In this document: positions 42,610-50,872 of the stretch, in pieces
Numbering within the stretch: the first letter of the stretch is position 1
Layout of the letters: every line of letters begins with the position of its first letter
The notes under the pieces: model-generated
Told to the model about the DNA's origin: nothing
Database searches by the model: none
The model's input: only the letters and a program-made list of their open reading frames with translations
Made by a program: the position numbers and the translations under genes
From: JAFECT01 sp035551675
GTDB lineage: Bacteria; Pseudomonadota; Alphaproteobacteria; Caulobacterales; Caulobacteraceae
Length of the DNA stretch: 64,000 nucleotides
Direction of reading: 5' to 3'
Assembly (NCBI GenBank): GCA_035551675.1
Contig: DASZMV010000047.1
Location: 7,068 to 71,067 of the forward strand

Positions 42610-45600
42610 ATGGCCATTTCGCGAACCGTTGGAGCATTTCTGCTCGCCGCCGTATCGGCGATCTGTATCGGCGGGTCGGGTCACGCCCAGAGCCCGGCGC
42701 CGAGCCCCGCGCCCCAGGGTCCGCCGCCCAAACCCGTCTACTCCCACGTCCCGTCGGTCGACGACACCTACCGCCGCGATCCCGACCAGCCTGTCGACCA
42801 ACCCTATACCGACGCGATCAGGCGCTACACAACCGACCCGCAGTTCAGCTCGCCGCTGGTCGACTACCTGCCGGCCTCGTCGACCGTGCCGACGCCGATG
42901 AAGACGCTCGGCGTCATTTCCGGCGCGCCCGACATGCTGCCCTACGCCGAGGACGTCTATAAATATTTCCGCGCCCTGGCGGCCGCTTCGCCGCGAGTGA
43001 AGGTCGTCACAATCGGCCGCAGCGAAGAGGGCCGCGAGATGATCGCCGTGGCCATCGCCGACGAGAAACTGCTCGCCGACCAACCCGCCAACGACGCGCG
43101 CCTGGCGCAACTGGCCGACCCGCGCAGCATCGGCCTCGACGACGCTAAGGCCAAGGCGCTGATCCAGCATTCCGTGCCGGTCTACTACATCACCGGCACC
43201 ATACACTCGACCGAGACCGGCGCGCCGACCGCCTTGATGGAGATGGCCTATCGCCTGGCGGTCGACGATTCGCCCTACATCAAGAACATCCGCTCGAAGA
43301 TGATCGTGCTGATCACCCCGGTGGTCGAGGTCGATGGCCGCGACCGTATGGTCGACCTCTACCGGTGGCACAAGGCGCATCCCGGCGAGGAATATCCGCG
43401 GCTGATGTACTGGGGGCACTACGTCGCCCACGACAACAATCGCGACGCCATGGCCATGACGCTGAACCTGTCGCGCAACGTGCTCGACACCTATCTGGGC
43501 TGGCACGCCCAGGTGCTGCACGACCTGCACGAGTCGGTGCCGTTCCTCTACGACAACACGGTCGGCGACGGACCCTACAACGCCTGGATCGATCCCATCG
43601 TCGCCGACGAGTGGCAGGAGCTCGGCTGGAACAACGTCGGCCAGATGCAGGGCTTCGGCATGCCGGGCGTGTTCACCCACGGCGACTTCGACACCTGGTC
43701 GCCGGGCTATCTGATGTTCCTGGCGACCATGCACAACGGCACCAGCCGGCTCTACGAGACCTTCGGCAACGGCGGCGCCGACACCGAAAAGCGCATCCTG
43801 CAGCCCGAGGAGTACAGCCGAACCTGGTACCGCCCGAACCCGCCATTGCCGGTCGTCACCTGGTCCCAGCGCGACAACAACAATTATGAAGAGAGCGCGC
43901 TGCTCTCGACCCTGTCTTACTATTCGCAGCACACCGAGCACTTCCTCGAAAATTTCTACCTCAAGAGCAAGCGTTCGGTGCAAAAGCCATCGTTGGGCGG
44001 TCCCGCGGCCTGGGTGCTCCCCGCCGATCCGGCCCAGACCAACCGTCAGCTCGCCTTAATCGAGGTGCTGAAGCGCCAGCATGTCGAGGTCAGCCGCCTG
44101 ACCGACGCGCGCACACAACTGGTCGCGGCCGACAAGCGGGGCGAGCCGCCGGTGAAGGTCACGCTCCCCGCCGGCAGCTTCGTCGTGCGCATGGACCAGC
44201 CCTTCTCGCGCGCCGCCGACAGCCTGCTCGACCGCCAGTACTGGGCGCCCGACGACCCCCAGAAGCACCCCTACGACGACACCGGCTGGTCGTTCCCGGA
44301 GCTGTTCAACGTCCACGCCGTGCGCGTCACCGACCCGACCATTCTCGACGCGCCGATGACGCCGCTTGGCGATATCGCCGACGTGTCCGGCAGGATTTCG
44401 GGCGCGGGCGACGTGGTTGTCGTCAACAACAGCGGCCAGACGTCGCTGCTGTCGCTGGTCTACAAACTCAAGCCCGCCAAGATCGCCGTGGCCGATGCAG
44501 CCTTCGATGCGGACGGCAAGCACTATGCGGCCGGTTCGCTGCTGATCACCGGCGCCGACCCCGGCAAGCTGGCCGACGCGCTGAAGACCTTTGCGCTCGA
44601 CGCCGACCGTCTCGGCGCGTCGCCGAGCGTGGCGTCGCATCCGGCGCGGGCGCCGCGCATCGCGCTCATGCACACCTGGATCTCGACCCAGGGCGAGGGC
44701 TGGTGGCGCGAGGCCTTCGACCGGGCCGCCATCCCCTACGCCTATATCTCGACCCAGACCGCGGCGGCCGACGCCAACCTCCGCGGCAAGTACGACGTCA
44801 TCGTCTTCGCCCCGGCGGACGGCGCCTCCACGCGCGACATCATCGACGGCATCCCGCGCTACGGCAACGCGCTGCCGTGGCAGAAGACAGCGCTGACGCC
44901 CAACCTCGGCCTCATCGACTCCACGCCGGACACGCGCCCGGGCCTCGGCGGCGCCGGGGTCGAGCATCTCCAGCGCTTCGTCGAGCAAGGCGGCCTGCTG
45001 ATCACCTGCGAAGACACCGCCCAGTTCGCCATCGACAGCGGTCTCGCACCCGGCGTCTCGGTGGCGTCCAGGGGCGACGTGCGCGTGGTGGGATCGGTGC
45101 TGGAAGCCGAGTTCGTGTCGCCGCAAAGCCCCGTCGCCTTCGGCTTCGGCAAGAGCGTCGCGGTGATGAGCGCCGACGGCATGGCCTTCAACATCAGCGA
45201 GACCACCCGCGCGCGCGGCGGCCGCGTTCTGATGGACCCCTACGCCCAGCGCCCCACCGGCCGCGGCACCGTCGACGACAGCGACATCGTGCAGGGCCGC
45301 GAACTCACCGAAGACCCGGCGCTGCCCAAACCCAAACCCTGGGAAGCCACGCCACTGAACGAAGACCAAATGCGCAACAACCCCACAGTCATCCCGCAGG
45401 CGCTGCGCCCCGAGGTCATCCTGCGCTTCGCCGACGCCAAGGACCTCCTGCGCTCAGGCCTCCTCGACCACGCCGGCCCGATCGCCGAACACGCCATCGT
45501 CGTCGACGCGCACCTGGGAACCGGCAACACGCTGCTCTTCGCCAACCTGCCGGTCTATCGCGGCGAGACGCTGGGAACCTATCCGCTGGTATTCAACGCG

Positions 45601-45630
45601 ATCATGAACTTTGACCGGTTGGGAAAATAG
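42610..45630 (+). CDS. Large secreted M14 zinc carboxypeptidase
   Basis: 1006 residues. Signal peptide at residues 1-27 (TVGAFLLAAVSAICIGGSGH). The M14 domain runs from about 90 to 420: VVTIGRSEEGREMIAVAI, the zinc ligands His/Glu in ITGTIHSTETGAPTALMEMA (about 199-202), VVEVDGRDRMVDLYRW, and the third ligand His in VLHDLHESVPFLYDN (about 305). The C-terminal 580 residues are all beta/alpha segments without an obvious catalytic motif; the part near 680-800 (RIALMHTWISTQGEGWWREA, then DVIVFAPADGAS) resembles a class I glutamine-amidotransferase-like fold seen in long M14 proteins. It probably trims peptides in the periplasm or medium. Single-gene unit. Confidence 0.9.
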   Translation: MAISRTVGAFLLAAVSAICIGGSGHAQSPAPSPAPQGPPPKPVYSHVPSVDDTYRRDPDQPVDQPYTDAIRRYTTDPQFSSPLVDYLPASSTVPTPMKTLGVISGAPDMLPYAEDVYKYFRALAAASPRVKVVTIGRSEEGREMIAVAIADEKLLADQPANDARLAQLADPRSIGLDDAKAKALIQHSVPVYYITGTIHSTETGAPTALMEMAYRLAVDDSPYIKNIRSKMIVLITPVVEVDGRDRMVDLYRWHKAHPGEEYPRLMYWGHYVAHDNNRDAMAMTLNLSRNVLDTYLGWHAQVLHDLHESVPFLYDNTVGDGPYNAWIDPIVADEWQELGWNNVGQMQGFGMPGVFTHGDFDTWSPGYLMFLATMHNGTSRLYETFGNGGADTEKRILQPEEYSRTWYRPNPPLPVVTWSQRDNNNYEESALLSTLSYYSQHTEHFLENFYLKSKRSVQKPSLGGPAAWVLPADPAQTNRQLALIEVLKRQHVEVSRLTDARTQLVAADKRGEPPVKVTLPAGSFVVRMDQPFSRAADSLLDRQYWAPDDPQKHPYDDTGWSFPELFNVHAVRVTDPTILDAPMTPLGDIADVSGRISGAGDVVVVNNSGQTSLLSLVYKLKPAKIAVADAAFDADGKHYAAGSLLITGADPGKLADALKTFALDADRLGASPSVASHPARAPRIALMHTWISTQGEGWWREAFDRAAIPYAYISTQTAAADANLRGKYDVIVFAPADGASTRDIIDGIPRYGNALPWQKTALTPNLGLIDSTPDTRPGLGGAGVEHLQRFVEQGGLLITCEDTAQFAIDSGLAPGVSVASRGDVRVVGSVLEAEFVSPQSPVAFGFGKSVAVMSADGMAFNISETTRARGGRVLMDPYAQRPTGRGTVDDSDIVQGRELTEDPALPKPKPWEATPLNEDQMRNNPTVIPQALRPEVILRFADAKDLLRSGLLDHAGPIAEHAIVVDAHLGTGNTLLFANLPVYRGETLGTYPLVFNAIMNFDRLGK

Positions 45631-45652
45631 TGGACACGGGAAGAAACCCGGT

Positions 45653-45732
45653 AAGTGGGGACATGTACGACTTCCGCTCGTCGTTCAGTTCAATAGGCGT
45701 GCAGGCTCGATAAGTCGTACGTGTCCCCACTT
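45653..45732. repeat. REP-like inverted repeat doublet, copy 1
   Basis: The core GTGGGGACATGTACGAC lies in the left arm (45653-45673); the right arm (45712-45732) is its complement with one mismatch in 21. The spacer is 38 bases. Located in the gap after the peptidase gene. The GTGGGGACATGTACG core resembles REP elements mobilised by REP-associated tyrosine transposases; no such transposase is in the window. Confidence 0.75.
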
Positions 45733-45758
45733 TATCCGCCCGAAGTCAGGAGCGCGCC

Positions 45759-46298
45759 GTGGAAGGCGTCAAGATCGTTCTGTTCTCGCTTTTGGCCGCG
45801 ATCGCTTACGGCATCCTGCACGATCAGGTGACGGCGCATCTATGCGTGGAGTATTTCACCATCGGCCATCCGCTGGTGTTTCCGACCAAGTCGCCGTTTT
45901 TGCTGGCAATAGGTTGGGGCGTGCTTGCAACCTGGTGGCTGGCCTTGCCGCTCGGCCTGCTCCTGGCGTTGGCCGCGCGGCTGGGTTCTGAACCTCGCGT
46001 CGCCTTTGGCGAGGCCAGGTCACTCGTTCTGATGCTCCTGGCCGTTATGGCCTGCAGCGCATTGTTGGCGGGCGTCGCGGCGGCGGTCCTGCCGCTCTTC
46101 GGGGTTAACCCCGTGCCGCTCGCAGAAGCGTTCTGGATGTCCGAGGCGGGCATTCCCGCAAAAAAGCAGACGTTGTTTGTCGTTGACCTGTGGGCCCATT
46201 CCGCGAGCTATTTGACCGGTGTCGTTGGCGCCTTGGTGGTGCTGGTCCTGACGATCCGGCGGCGGATCGTCCGTCGCCGCGCCCTTGTCACGCCCTAA
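45759..46298 (+). CDS. Four-helix membrane protein, unknown function
   Basis: 179 residues from GTG 45759 (CAGGAG 7 bases upstream). Hydrophobic segments: IVLFSLLAAIAYGILHDQVT, FLLAIGWGVLATWWLALPLG, LVLMLLAVMACSALLAGVAA and a last one at SYLTGVVGALVVLVLTIRRR. The first helix carries a His-Asp (GILHDQVTAHLCVEYF) and the loop before the last helix another His (VDLWAHSASYL). I recognise no family. It follows the REP doublet and precedes hypothetical genes; own promoter likely. Confidence 0.75.
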   Translation: MEGVKIVLFSLLAAIAYGILHDQVTAHLCVEYFTIGHPLVFPTKSPFLLAIGWGVLATWWLALPLGLLLALAARLGSEPRVAFGEARSLVLMLLAVMACSALLAGVAAAVLPLFGVNPVPLAEAFWMSEAGIPAKKQTLFVVDLWAHSASYLTGVVGALVVLVLTIRRRIVRRRALVTP

Positions 46299-46381
46299 CG
46301 TCACAGACTAGTGAATTGCGAAACGCGCAACTGAGCGCATCCCATTGATCGAGGGTCCTCAAACGTCAGGCAGACTTCGCC

Positions 46382-46756
46382 ATGCATCTCCCGCCGCCGC
46401 CACGTGTGGATCAGTACGGGCGCCTGGACGCGCTCGTCTGCATCTATCGCCCCGAACAGATGGGCAGCCTGAACGGCAACCCGACGACCATAGTTATCGC
46501 TGACCCCAACGCGCCGAACGGCCCACCCAAGGTGACCATGATGGGTGGCCAAAACTACTGCCAACGCGTGACCGCGGGCGTTGCAGAAGTGACGATCCGG
46601 TTTCCCCGGCCGTATGAACTCGGGTTTCCGGTTAAAAACCCACCCGGCCGGGAAGTGAAGAAGCGAGTTTCCATCCCGTCGGGCGAAACGGATCTTTTGC
46701 TCGATGCAACGGGGCGTCGCGTCTGGAATCTGACGAAGGTTCGTCGCAGACATTAG
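46382..46756 (+). CDS. Hypothetical protein, 124 residues
   Basis: Starts at ATG 46382 with no strong ribosome site. The protein has no signal peptide or membrane helix: LDALVCIYRPEQMGSLNGNP, TTIVIADPNAPNGPPKVTMM, YCQRVTAGVAEVTIRFPRPY, a basic Lys/Arg tail. The alternation of short strands suggests a small beta-rich domain. It ends 10 bases before the next gene, which is exported, so the pair may form an operon. Function unknown. Confidence 0.6.
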   Translation: MHLPPPPRVDQYGRLDALVCIYRPEQMGSLNGNPTTIVIADPNAPNGPPKVTMMGGQNYCQRVTAGVAEVTIRFPRPYELGFPVKNPPGREVKKRVSIPSGETDLLLDATGRRVWNLTKVRRRH

Positions 46757-46766
46757 GAACCACGCG

Positions 46767-47345
46767 ATGAACATCCAGCTGATCGGCGTGATCCTGATCG
46801 TCGCGGTCGGACCGGCGACCACACGCCACACGCCGGCGCCACCGAGCTCCGCGACCGCGCTCGTCAGCAGGCTCTATATGGAGGTGGTTGCGCGACATCC
46901 GCTCGGCGTGCCCTATGGTGAGGACGCGAAGGTCTTCGATCCCTTTGTCAGCAAGACACTGCTTCACCGGTTCGAATTGAACACCGCGTGCGACATCGAC
47001 TGGCATCGCCGGAATCCGGACCCCGACCTGAAACCACCGACCGGCATGATAGAGGACGACGTGTTCTCGGGCCCCGATGACAGAAGCGAGCCCACCGCAT
47101 TTCACATCGAGAGAACCGAGACCTGGAAGGGCGGCTCTTCTCGCGTGTACGTAAGGCTCACGTCGACCGACCCCGGAACCGAACCGATGACTTGGTACGT
47201 GGCGGCGGTGGTGGTCCCTGAAAGCGGCCGCCTTGTCGTGGATGACGTTCTCTACCTGAAAGATAAAAAAGGCTCGGTAGACTATCGCCTCTCGCGCAGG
47301 CTTTCGTCATGGTGCAGAGGCGGTCACTGGATCGGTCGCCCGTAA
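46767..47345 (+). CDS. Secreted hypothetical protein (DUF3828-like?)
   Basis: 192 residues from ATG 46767. Short signal peptide (NIQLIGVILIVAVGPATT). The mature part has ALVSRLYMEVVARHPLGVPY, DPFVSKTLLHRFELNTACD, and later RVYVRLTSTDPGTEPMTWYV and GRLVVDDVLYLKD, a pattern close to DUF3828-type secreted proteins that share an NTF2-like fold; membership is not certain. Two Cys. It follows the 124-residue hypothetical gene by 10 bases. Confidence 0.68.
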   Translation: MNIQLIGVILIVAVGPATTRHTPAPPSSATALVSRLYMEVVARHPLGVPYGEDAKVFDPFVSKTLLHRFELNTACDIDWHRRNPDPDLKPPTGMIEDDVFSGPDDRSEPTAFHIERTETWKGGSSRVYVRLTSTDPGTEPMTWYVAAVVVPESGRLVVDDVLYLKDKKGSVDYRLSRRLSSWCRGGHWIGRP

Positions 47346-47400
47346 ACAGCGGACCTTCAGGTCAGACGGAGGCGCAGGGCAGGTTTCCAAGGAGGCGGTG

Positions 47401-47808
47401 ATGAGCGATCCATTGACGACCCAGTACGCCGTTTTGGCCGAGCGTCGCCTGCACTTCGGGCGAATGTACTGGCAGAACATCGGCCTGCACGTTGCGGGGC
47501 TGCTCGCCGCGGCGGCGATCTTTCGAAACCTCACCGGGACGCCGCTGGCGATCGCCTTGGGCATCGCCGGCCTCGCCACGCTCCTGATGGCCTTCATTGC
47601 CTCGCGGCTGCGCAAACTGGAGGTCGAGTACGAAGGTCTCCTGGCCAACATCGAAGCCGCCTGGCGCGCGGGCGGCGACACGCACGTTCAACTATCGCCA
47701 GTCTCCGGCCGCTACGGCGCGCGGTTCGCGGTGAACCTGGCGCTCGCGGTAGGCGGCGTGGTGCTTATTCTGCTGGGATTGTTGCTGGCGTTGAAGGGCG
47801 GGGCGTAG
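47401..47808 (+). CDS. Small membrane protein, unknown
   Basis: 135 residues from ATG 47401 with GGAGG 5 bases before it (a GTG at 47398 is in frame but too close to the ribosome site). Membrane helices at IGLHVAGLLAAAAIF, PLAIALGIAGLATLLMAFIA and FAVNLALAVGGVVLILLGLL; a cytoplasmic amphipathic segment LRKLEVEYEGLLANIEAAW between. No family recognised. Its last 44 bases overlap, on the opposite strand, the end of the radical SAM gene. Confidence 0.7.
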   Translation: MSDPLTTQYAVLAERRLHFGRMYWQNIGLHVAGLLAAAAIFRNLTGTPLAIALGIAGLATLLMAFIASRLRKLEVEYEGLLANIEAAWRAGGDTHVQLSPVSGRYGARFAVNLALAVGGVVLILLGLLLALKGGA

Positions 47809-49324
47809 CGGCGAGCGGCGGTCGCCGCGCGGGCTTCGCCAGCGCCTCTTCGTGCGCCTCCAGCGTCGCGCCCCAGAACGCCTCGACCGTGGGACCGTGT
47901 TTCAGCCGCCGGTCGCGGAACAGGAATCCCATCACCTCGTGGAACCAGACACGGCGCCCCATCTGGTAATACCATCGTTGCGCGTGACGGATCTTCGGAT
48001 CCTTCAGGGTCCACAGCCGCCAGATCGCCTTGGGCCGCGCCTGCAGGATGAATTCGATCGCCTTCACCCACAGGAACACGCGCCAGGGCGGCACGTGACG
48101 CGTCGCCAGCACCTGGTGCTTGTAATCCCATTTGCTCTGAGCGGTCTGGATCACCGTGCGCTGCGCCGCGAGCGCGAAGAACGGCGTCCACCGGTGCGGC
48201 GTCACATAGACCGACTGAATCTGGTCCGGATCGTAGGACAACAACTGGCGCAGGGTGCGCCAGTAGTCGCGGTCGGTCTCCTCCTCGAAGCCCACGACCC
48301 AGGTCGCCATCGCCAGCATGCCGTGCCCGCGCATCAACCGGATCGCTTCGCGATCGGTCGTCGTCGAACCGCCTTTGCGGATCTTGGCCAGCACCTGTTC
48401 GTCGGTGTTCTCCATTCCCATCAGAAAGCGCTCGACTCCGGCTGCCTTGTAGAGGTGCAGGTGCTCGCGATCGCGCACGATGTCGTCCGCGCGGGTCGAG
48501 CCGACGAGGGTCACGCTCACACCTTCGGCGATCAGGGCTTCCAGGAACGCCTTCCAATCCTTCTTCGACGAGGTCGGGTTTTCGTCGGCGAAGTTGAACA
48601 CCTCGACGGCATGTTCGCGATGCAGCCGCGCGATCTCCGCGGCGAACTTGACCGGGTCGCGCCGGCGCCACTGGGTCCAGAAACCCCTCTGGCCGCAATA
48701 GTTGCAGGGATGCGGGCAGCCCCTCGAGAACTGCACCACCACCGCCCGCTTGCCGCCCCAATAGGAATAGTCCGCGTGGTCGATCAACTCCCAGCCGATG
48801 CGATAGGCGTCGAGGTCCTTGATCATGGCCTGGGGCGGCGTAGAGCGAACCGCGCCGGTCTCGTCGCGCCAGGCAATCCCATTCACGCCGGCGAGGTCGC
48901 CGCCATCGGCGAGCGCCGCCAGCAGTTGGCGCGCCGTCTCCTCGCCCTCGCCGCGAACGATCACGTCGAACTCCGGCTGGTCGCGCAGGATGTCGAGGTA
49001 ATGGTAGGTCGGAAACACCCCGCCGTAGACGACCCGCAAAGCCGGAACCGCCGCCTTCGCCGCCCGCGCGATCGCCGAAGCCATCGGGTGGCCGGACGTC
49101 GATCCCGAATGCCCGAGCAACAACAGCTCCGGCGCCTTCGCCGCGATCCGCCGCACGATCTCCGAGAGCGGCATCGGCCCGAACTCGGCGTCGATCAGCG
49201 AGACCTCGTGGCCGTCGTCGATCAACGGACCGCCGATGCTGAGCAAACCGAGCGGCGGCAGGTGATCGTCCGGGATCCGGCTGCCGATGGCCGGATGCGG
49301 CGGATTGACGATCACGAGGCGCAT
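47765..49324 (-). CDS. B12-binding radical SAM protein
   Basis: 519 residues from ATG 49324; the in-frame extension to 49396 looks untranslated. Residues 1-150 form a cobalamin-binding Rossmann domain (LVIVNPPHPAIGSRIPDDHL, ELLLLGHSGSTSGHP, VVYGGVFPTYHYLDIL). The radical SAM motif is RGCPHPCNYCGQ (three Cys for the 4Fe-4S cluster) at about 220-231, then FNFADENPTSSKKDW and MGMENTDEQVLAKIRKGG. The C-terminal 130 residues are aromatic-rich, as in class B methylases and BchE-like enzymes. Reaction probably a radical methylation or oxidative cyclisation of an unknown lipid or metabolite. No photosynthesis or hopanoid genes nearby. It converges on and overlaps the neighbouring gene by 44 bases. 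Confidence 0.88.
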   Translation of the reverse strand: MRLVIVNPPHPAIGSRIPDDHLPPLGLLSIGGPLIDDGHEVSLIDAEFGPMPLSEIVRRIAAKAPELLLLGHSGSTSGHPMASAIARAAKAAVPALRVVYGGVFPTYHYLDILRDQPEFDVIVRGEGEETARQLLAALADGGDLAGVNGIAWRDETGAVRSTPPQAMIKDLDAYRIGWELIDHADYSYWGGKRAVVVQFSRGCPHPCNYCGQRGFWTQWRRRDPVKFAAEIARLHREHAVEVFNFADENPTSSKKDWKAFLEALIAEGVSVTLVGSTRADDIVRDREHLHLYKAAGVERFLMGMENTDEQVLAKIRKGGSTTTDREAIRLMRGHGMLAMATWVVGFEEETDRDYWRTLRQLLSYDPDQIQSVYVTPHRWTPFFALAAQRTVIQTAQSKWDYKHQVLATRHVPPWRVFLWVKAIEFILQARPKAIWRLWTLKDPKIRHAQRWYYQMGRRVWFHEVMGFLFRDRRLKHGPTVEAFWGATLEAHEEALAKPARRPPLAATPRPSTPATIPAE

Positions 49325-49649
49325 GGCGCCGACCCCCAGTGCGCAGCCTGTCCAGGCGCGCACAGCATCAAGTAATAAGCCGTCGGCAAAGGTCAAGCTG
49401 ATAGGCGGTTACTTGGCGCAAAAGAATTGAAGCGACTTTCCCGCGATGGGCGGCGAAGCGGACGCCGTCCGAAGCCCGCGAAGGGTGGCGAACCAGCGTC
49501 CGTCGAAACGCGCTCGCCGAACCGTCCATGAAGGCGCGCGCAACTTGAAGCCGTGCTAGGCTGCGGGCTCTGATCTTCCGTGACTTGTCGCCAGGCCGGC
49601 CAGTCAACGCCGGCGCTTTACGCTTCCCCTTAATGCGAAGGAGAATGTG
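49325..49649. other. Divergent intergenic region, no gene seen
   Basis: 325 bases between the radical SAM gene and the small secreted protein. I see only the ribosome site AAGGAGA (49637-49643). No repeat of note and no credible reading frame. Confidence 0.5.
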
Positions 49650-49997
49650 ATGAGTTTGTTCGCCAAGACCTCGATTTTCCTGACCGGCTCGGTCGCCGGG
49701 GTGCTGTTCTCGGCGGCGGTCATGGGATCGGCCGCGGACGCCTACCAGCCGGCGGCCCGTCTCAGCCCCAGCATCGCCCGCGCGTCGACGGCCAACTGCG
49801 CGCCGGGGTTTTCCGTGACCGACGTATGGGGCTCTCCCGTCGCCAGTCCGACACCGACCACGCTCAGCTACGGGTGGACCTGCATAACGCCCGTCATCCA
49901 TTGCAATGGAGCGCCGGCGTGGTTCAGCGCCCAGGCGCTCCAGCCCGGCAACGGCGTCGGCCGCGTCACCTACAAATGCTCGTGGATCAGACTGTAG
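49650..49997 (+). CDS. Small secreted Cys-containing protein
   Basis: 115 residues from ATG 49650 (AAGGAGA upstream, an in-frame GTG at 49647). Signal peptide at residues 1-31 (SIFLTGSVAGVLFSAAVMGS, cleavage near ADA). Mature part about 85 residues with four Cys (ANCAPGF, GWTCITPVIHCNGAP, YKCSWIRL), suggesting two disulphides, and several Trp. No family recognised. It lies upstream of a REP-like copy and another secreted Cys protein. Confidence 0.65.
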   Translation: MSLFAKTSIFLTGSVAGVLFSAAVMGSAADAYQPAARLSPSIARASTANCAPGFSVTDVWGSPVASPTPTTLSYGWTCITPVIHCNGAPAWFSAQALQPGNGVGRVTYKCSWIRL

Positions 49998-50058
49998 GGC
50001 ATTAAGGTCAGGGGCGGGACGTATGGGGATAGTTGCTTGGAACTGCGTCTCAGGAGCT

Positions 50059-50078
50059 AAGTCGTACGCGTCCCCACT
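50059..50078. repeat. REP-like repeat, copy 2 (single arm)
   Basis: AAGTCGTACGCGTCCCCACT matches the right arm of the 45712-45732 copy at 19 of 20 positions. A left arm is not recognisable beyond a vague GGGACGTATGGGG at 50016-50028. It lies just before the start of the next secreted protein. Confidence 0.65.
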
Positions 50079-50126
50079 ATCGGATTTCCGGCTTACTGAT
50101 AGATCGGGAAAGACGGGAGACTGTCC

Positions 50127-50720
50127 ATGATCGTCGCGCTCGCCTTCGCGGCGGTCGCCGCCGCCGCTTCCCCGCGGCCAACTCCCAATGCATTCGTGTC
50201 CGAACAATACGGTCTCACGTTCCAGACTCCGTCAGGAAGCTCCTATTGCGCTCTGTCGGACGACTGGGTTGGCTCCGACCACGGCACGGTGATTTTTCTC
50301 ACGCCGCCGACGCGATGCTACGGAACGGGCTATCCGTCGTCCGGGCGCGGGTTCGACGGCGATCCGTCGCGCATCGAGGTCTTTTACGCCTACTACACGG
50401 CTGACGAAGACGAAGACACGCCGCCACCGTGCGACCAAGTCGGACAGGTTATCTTCCTGGGCGAAGTTCGGCCTCTGTGCCGAACGCTTTCCGGCCAAAG
50501 GGCCGAAGTGTCCGTGTCCGCCAGGTACGAGGCCGACATTCCGGCTGAAGCTATCTTGACGCTGGTGACGTCGCCTGATCGTTTAAGAAACGACCTCCGG
50601 AAATTCGAGACCCTTCTCAAGTCGGCCATGACGTGCACGGCGACATGGCGTGACAATAAGGGCATTTTCTTCAAGACGGGTTCGGGACCGGCTTGCCCAA
50701 ATGACGCACGCTATTTCTGA
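50127..50720 (+). CDS. Secreted Cys-rich hypothetical protein
   Basis: 197 residues from ATG 50127. Short signal peptide (IVALAFAAVAAAAS). Mature protein opens with FVSEQYGLTFQTPSGSSYCA and has six Cys, including PPTRCYGTGYP, PPPCDQVGQ, RPLCRTLSG, SAMTCTATW and GPACPND. A segment TLVTSPDRLRNDLRKFETLL is helical. It may be a disulphide-stabilised periplasmic domain; no family recognised. The gene sits between two REP-like copies. Confidence 0.65.
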   Translation: MIVALAFAAVAAAASPRPTPNAFVSEQYGLTFQTPSGSSYCALSDDWVGSDHGTVIFLTPPTRCYGTGYPSSGRGFDGDPSRIEVFYAYYTADEDEDTPPPCDQVGQVIFLGEVRPLCRTLSGQRAEVSVSARYEADIPAEAILTLVTSPDRLRNDLRKFETLLKSAMTCTATWRDNKGIFFKTGSGPACPNDARYF

Positions 50721-50744
50721 CGCTAAGGTCCGTCCAACGGAAGA

Positions 50745-50826
50745 AAGTGGTGGCGTGGGACTTTTCGAGGTTGGCCCATAGAGCGGCGGCCTTGAGGGGA
50801 TTAAATCGTACATGTCCCCATTTTCC
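50745..50826. repeat. REP-like inverted repeat doublet, copy 3 (decayed)
   Basis: Right arm at 50803-50826 contains ATCGTACATGTCCCCATT, sharing TCGTACATGTCCCCA with copy 1. A degenerate left arm AAGTGGTGGCGTGGGACTT is at 50745-50763. Same architecture and spacing class as copy 1, located between a secreted-protein gene and family member 3. Confidence 0.6.
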
Positions 50827-50872
50827 GTGTCCGCACTCGAGATATTCGACGGTGCCGTCTCCAATGGCGCAT

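Noticed and set aside
47765..49324. Naming the radical SAM protein as BchE or HpnR
   Set aside because: The N-terminal sequence does not match what I recall of BchE, and no photosynthesis or hopanoid genes are present; kept as a general B12 radical SAM protein.
49368..50207. 279-codon minus-strand open frame covering the small secreted gene and gap
   Set aside because: Arg/Asp/Gly-rich, no start context or family, and it conflicts with two plus-strand genes that have signal peptides.
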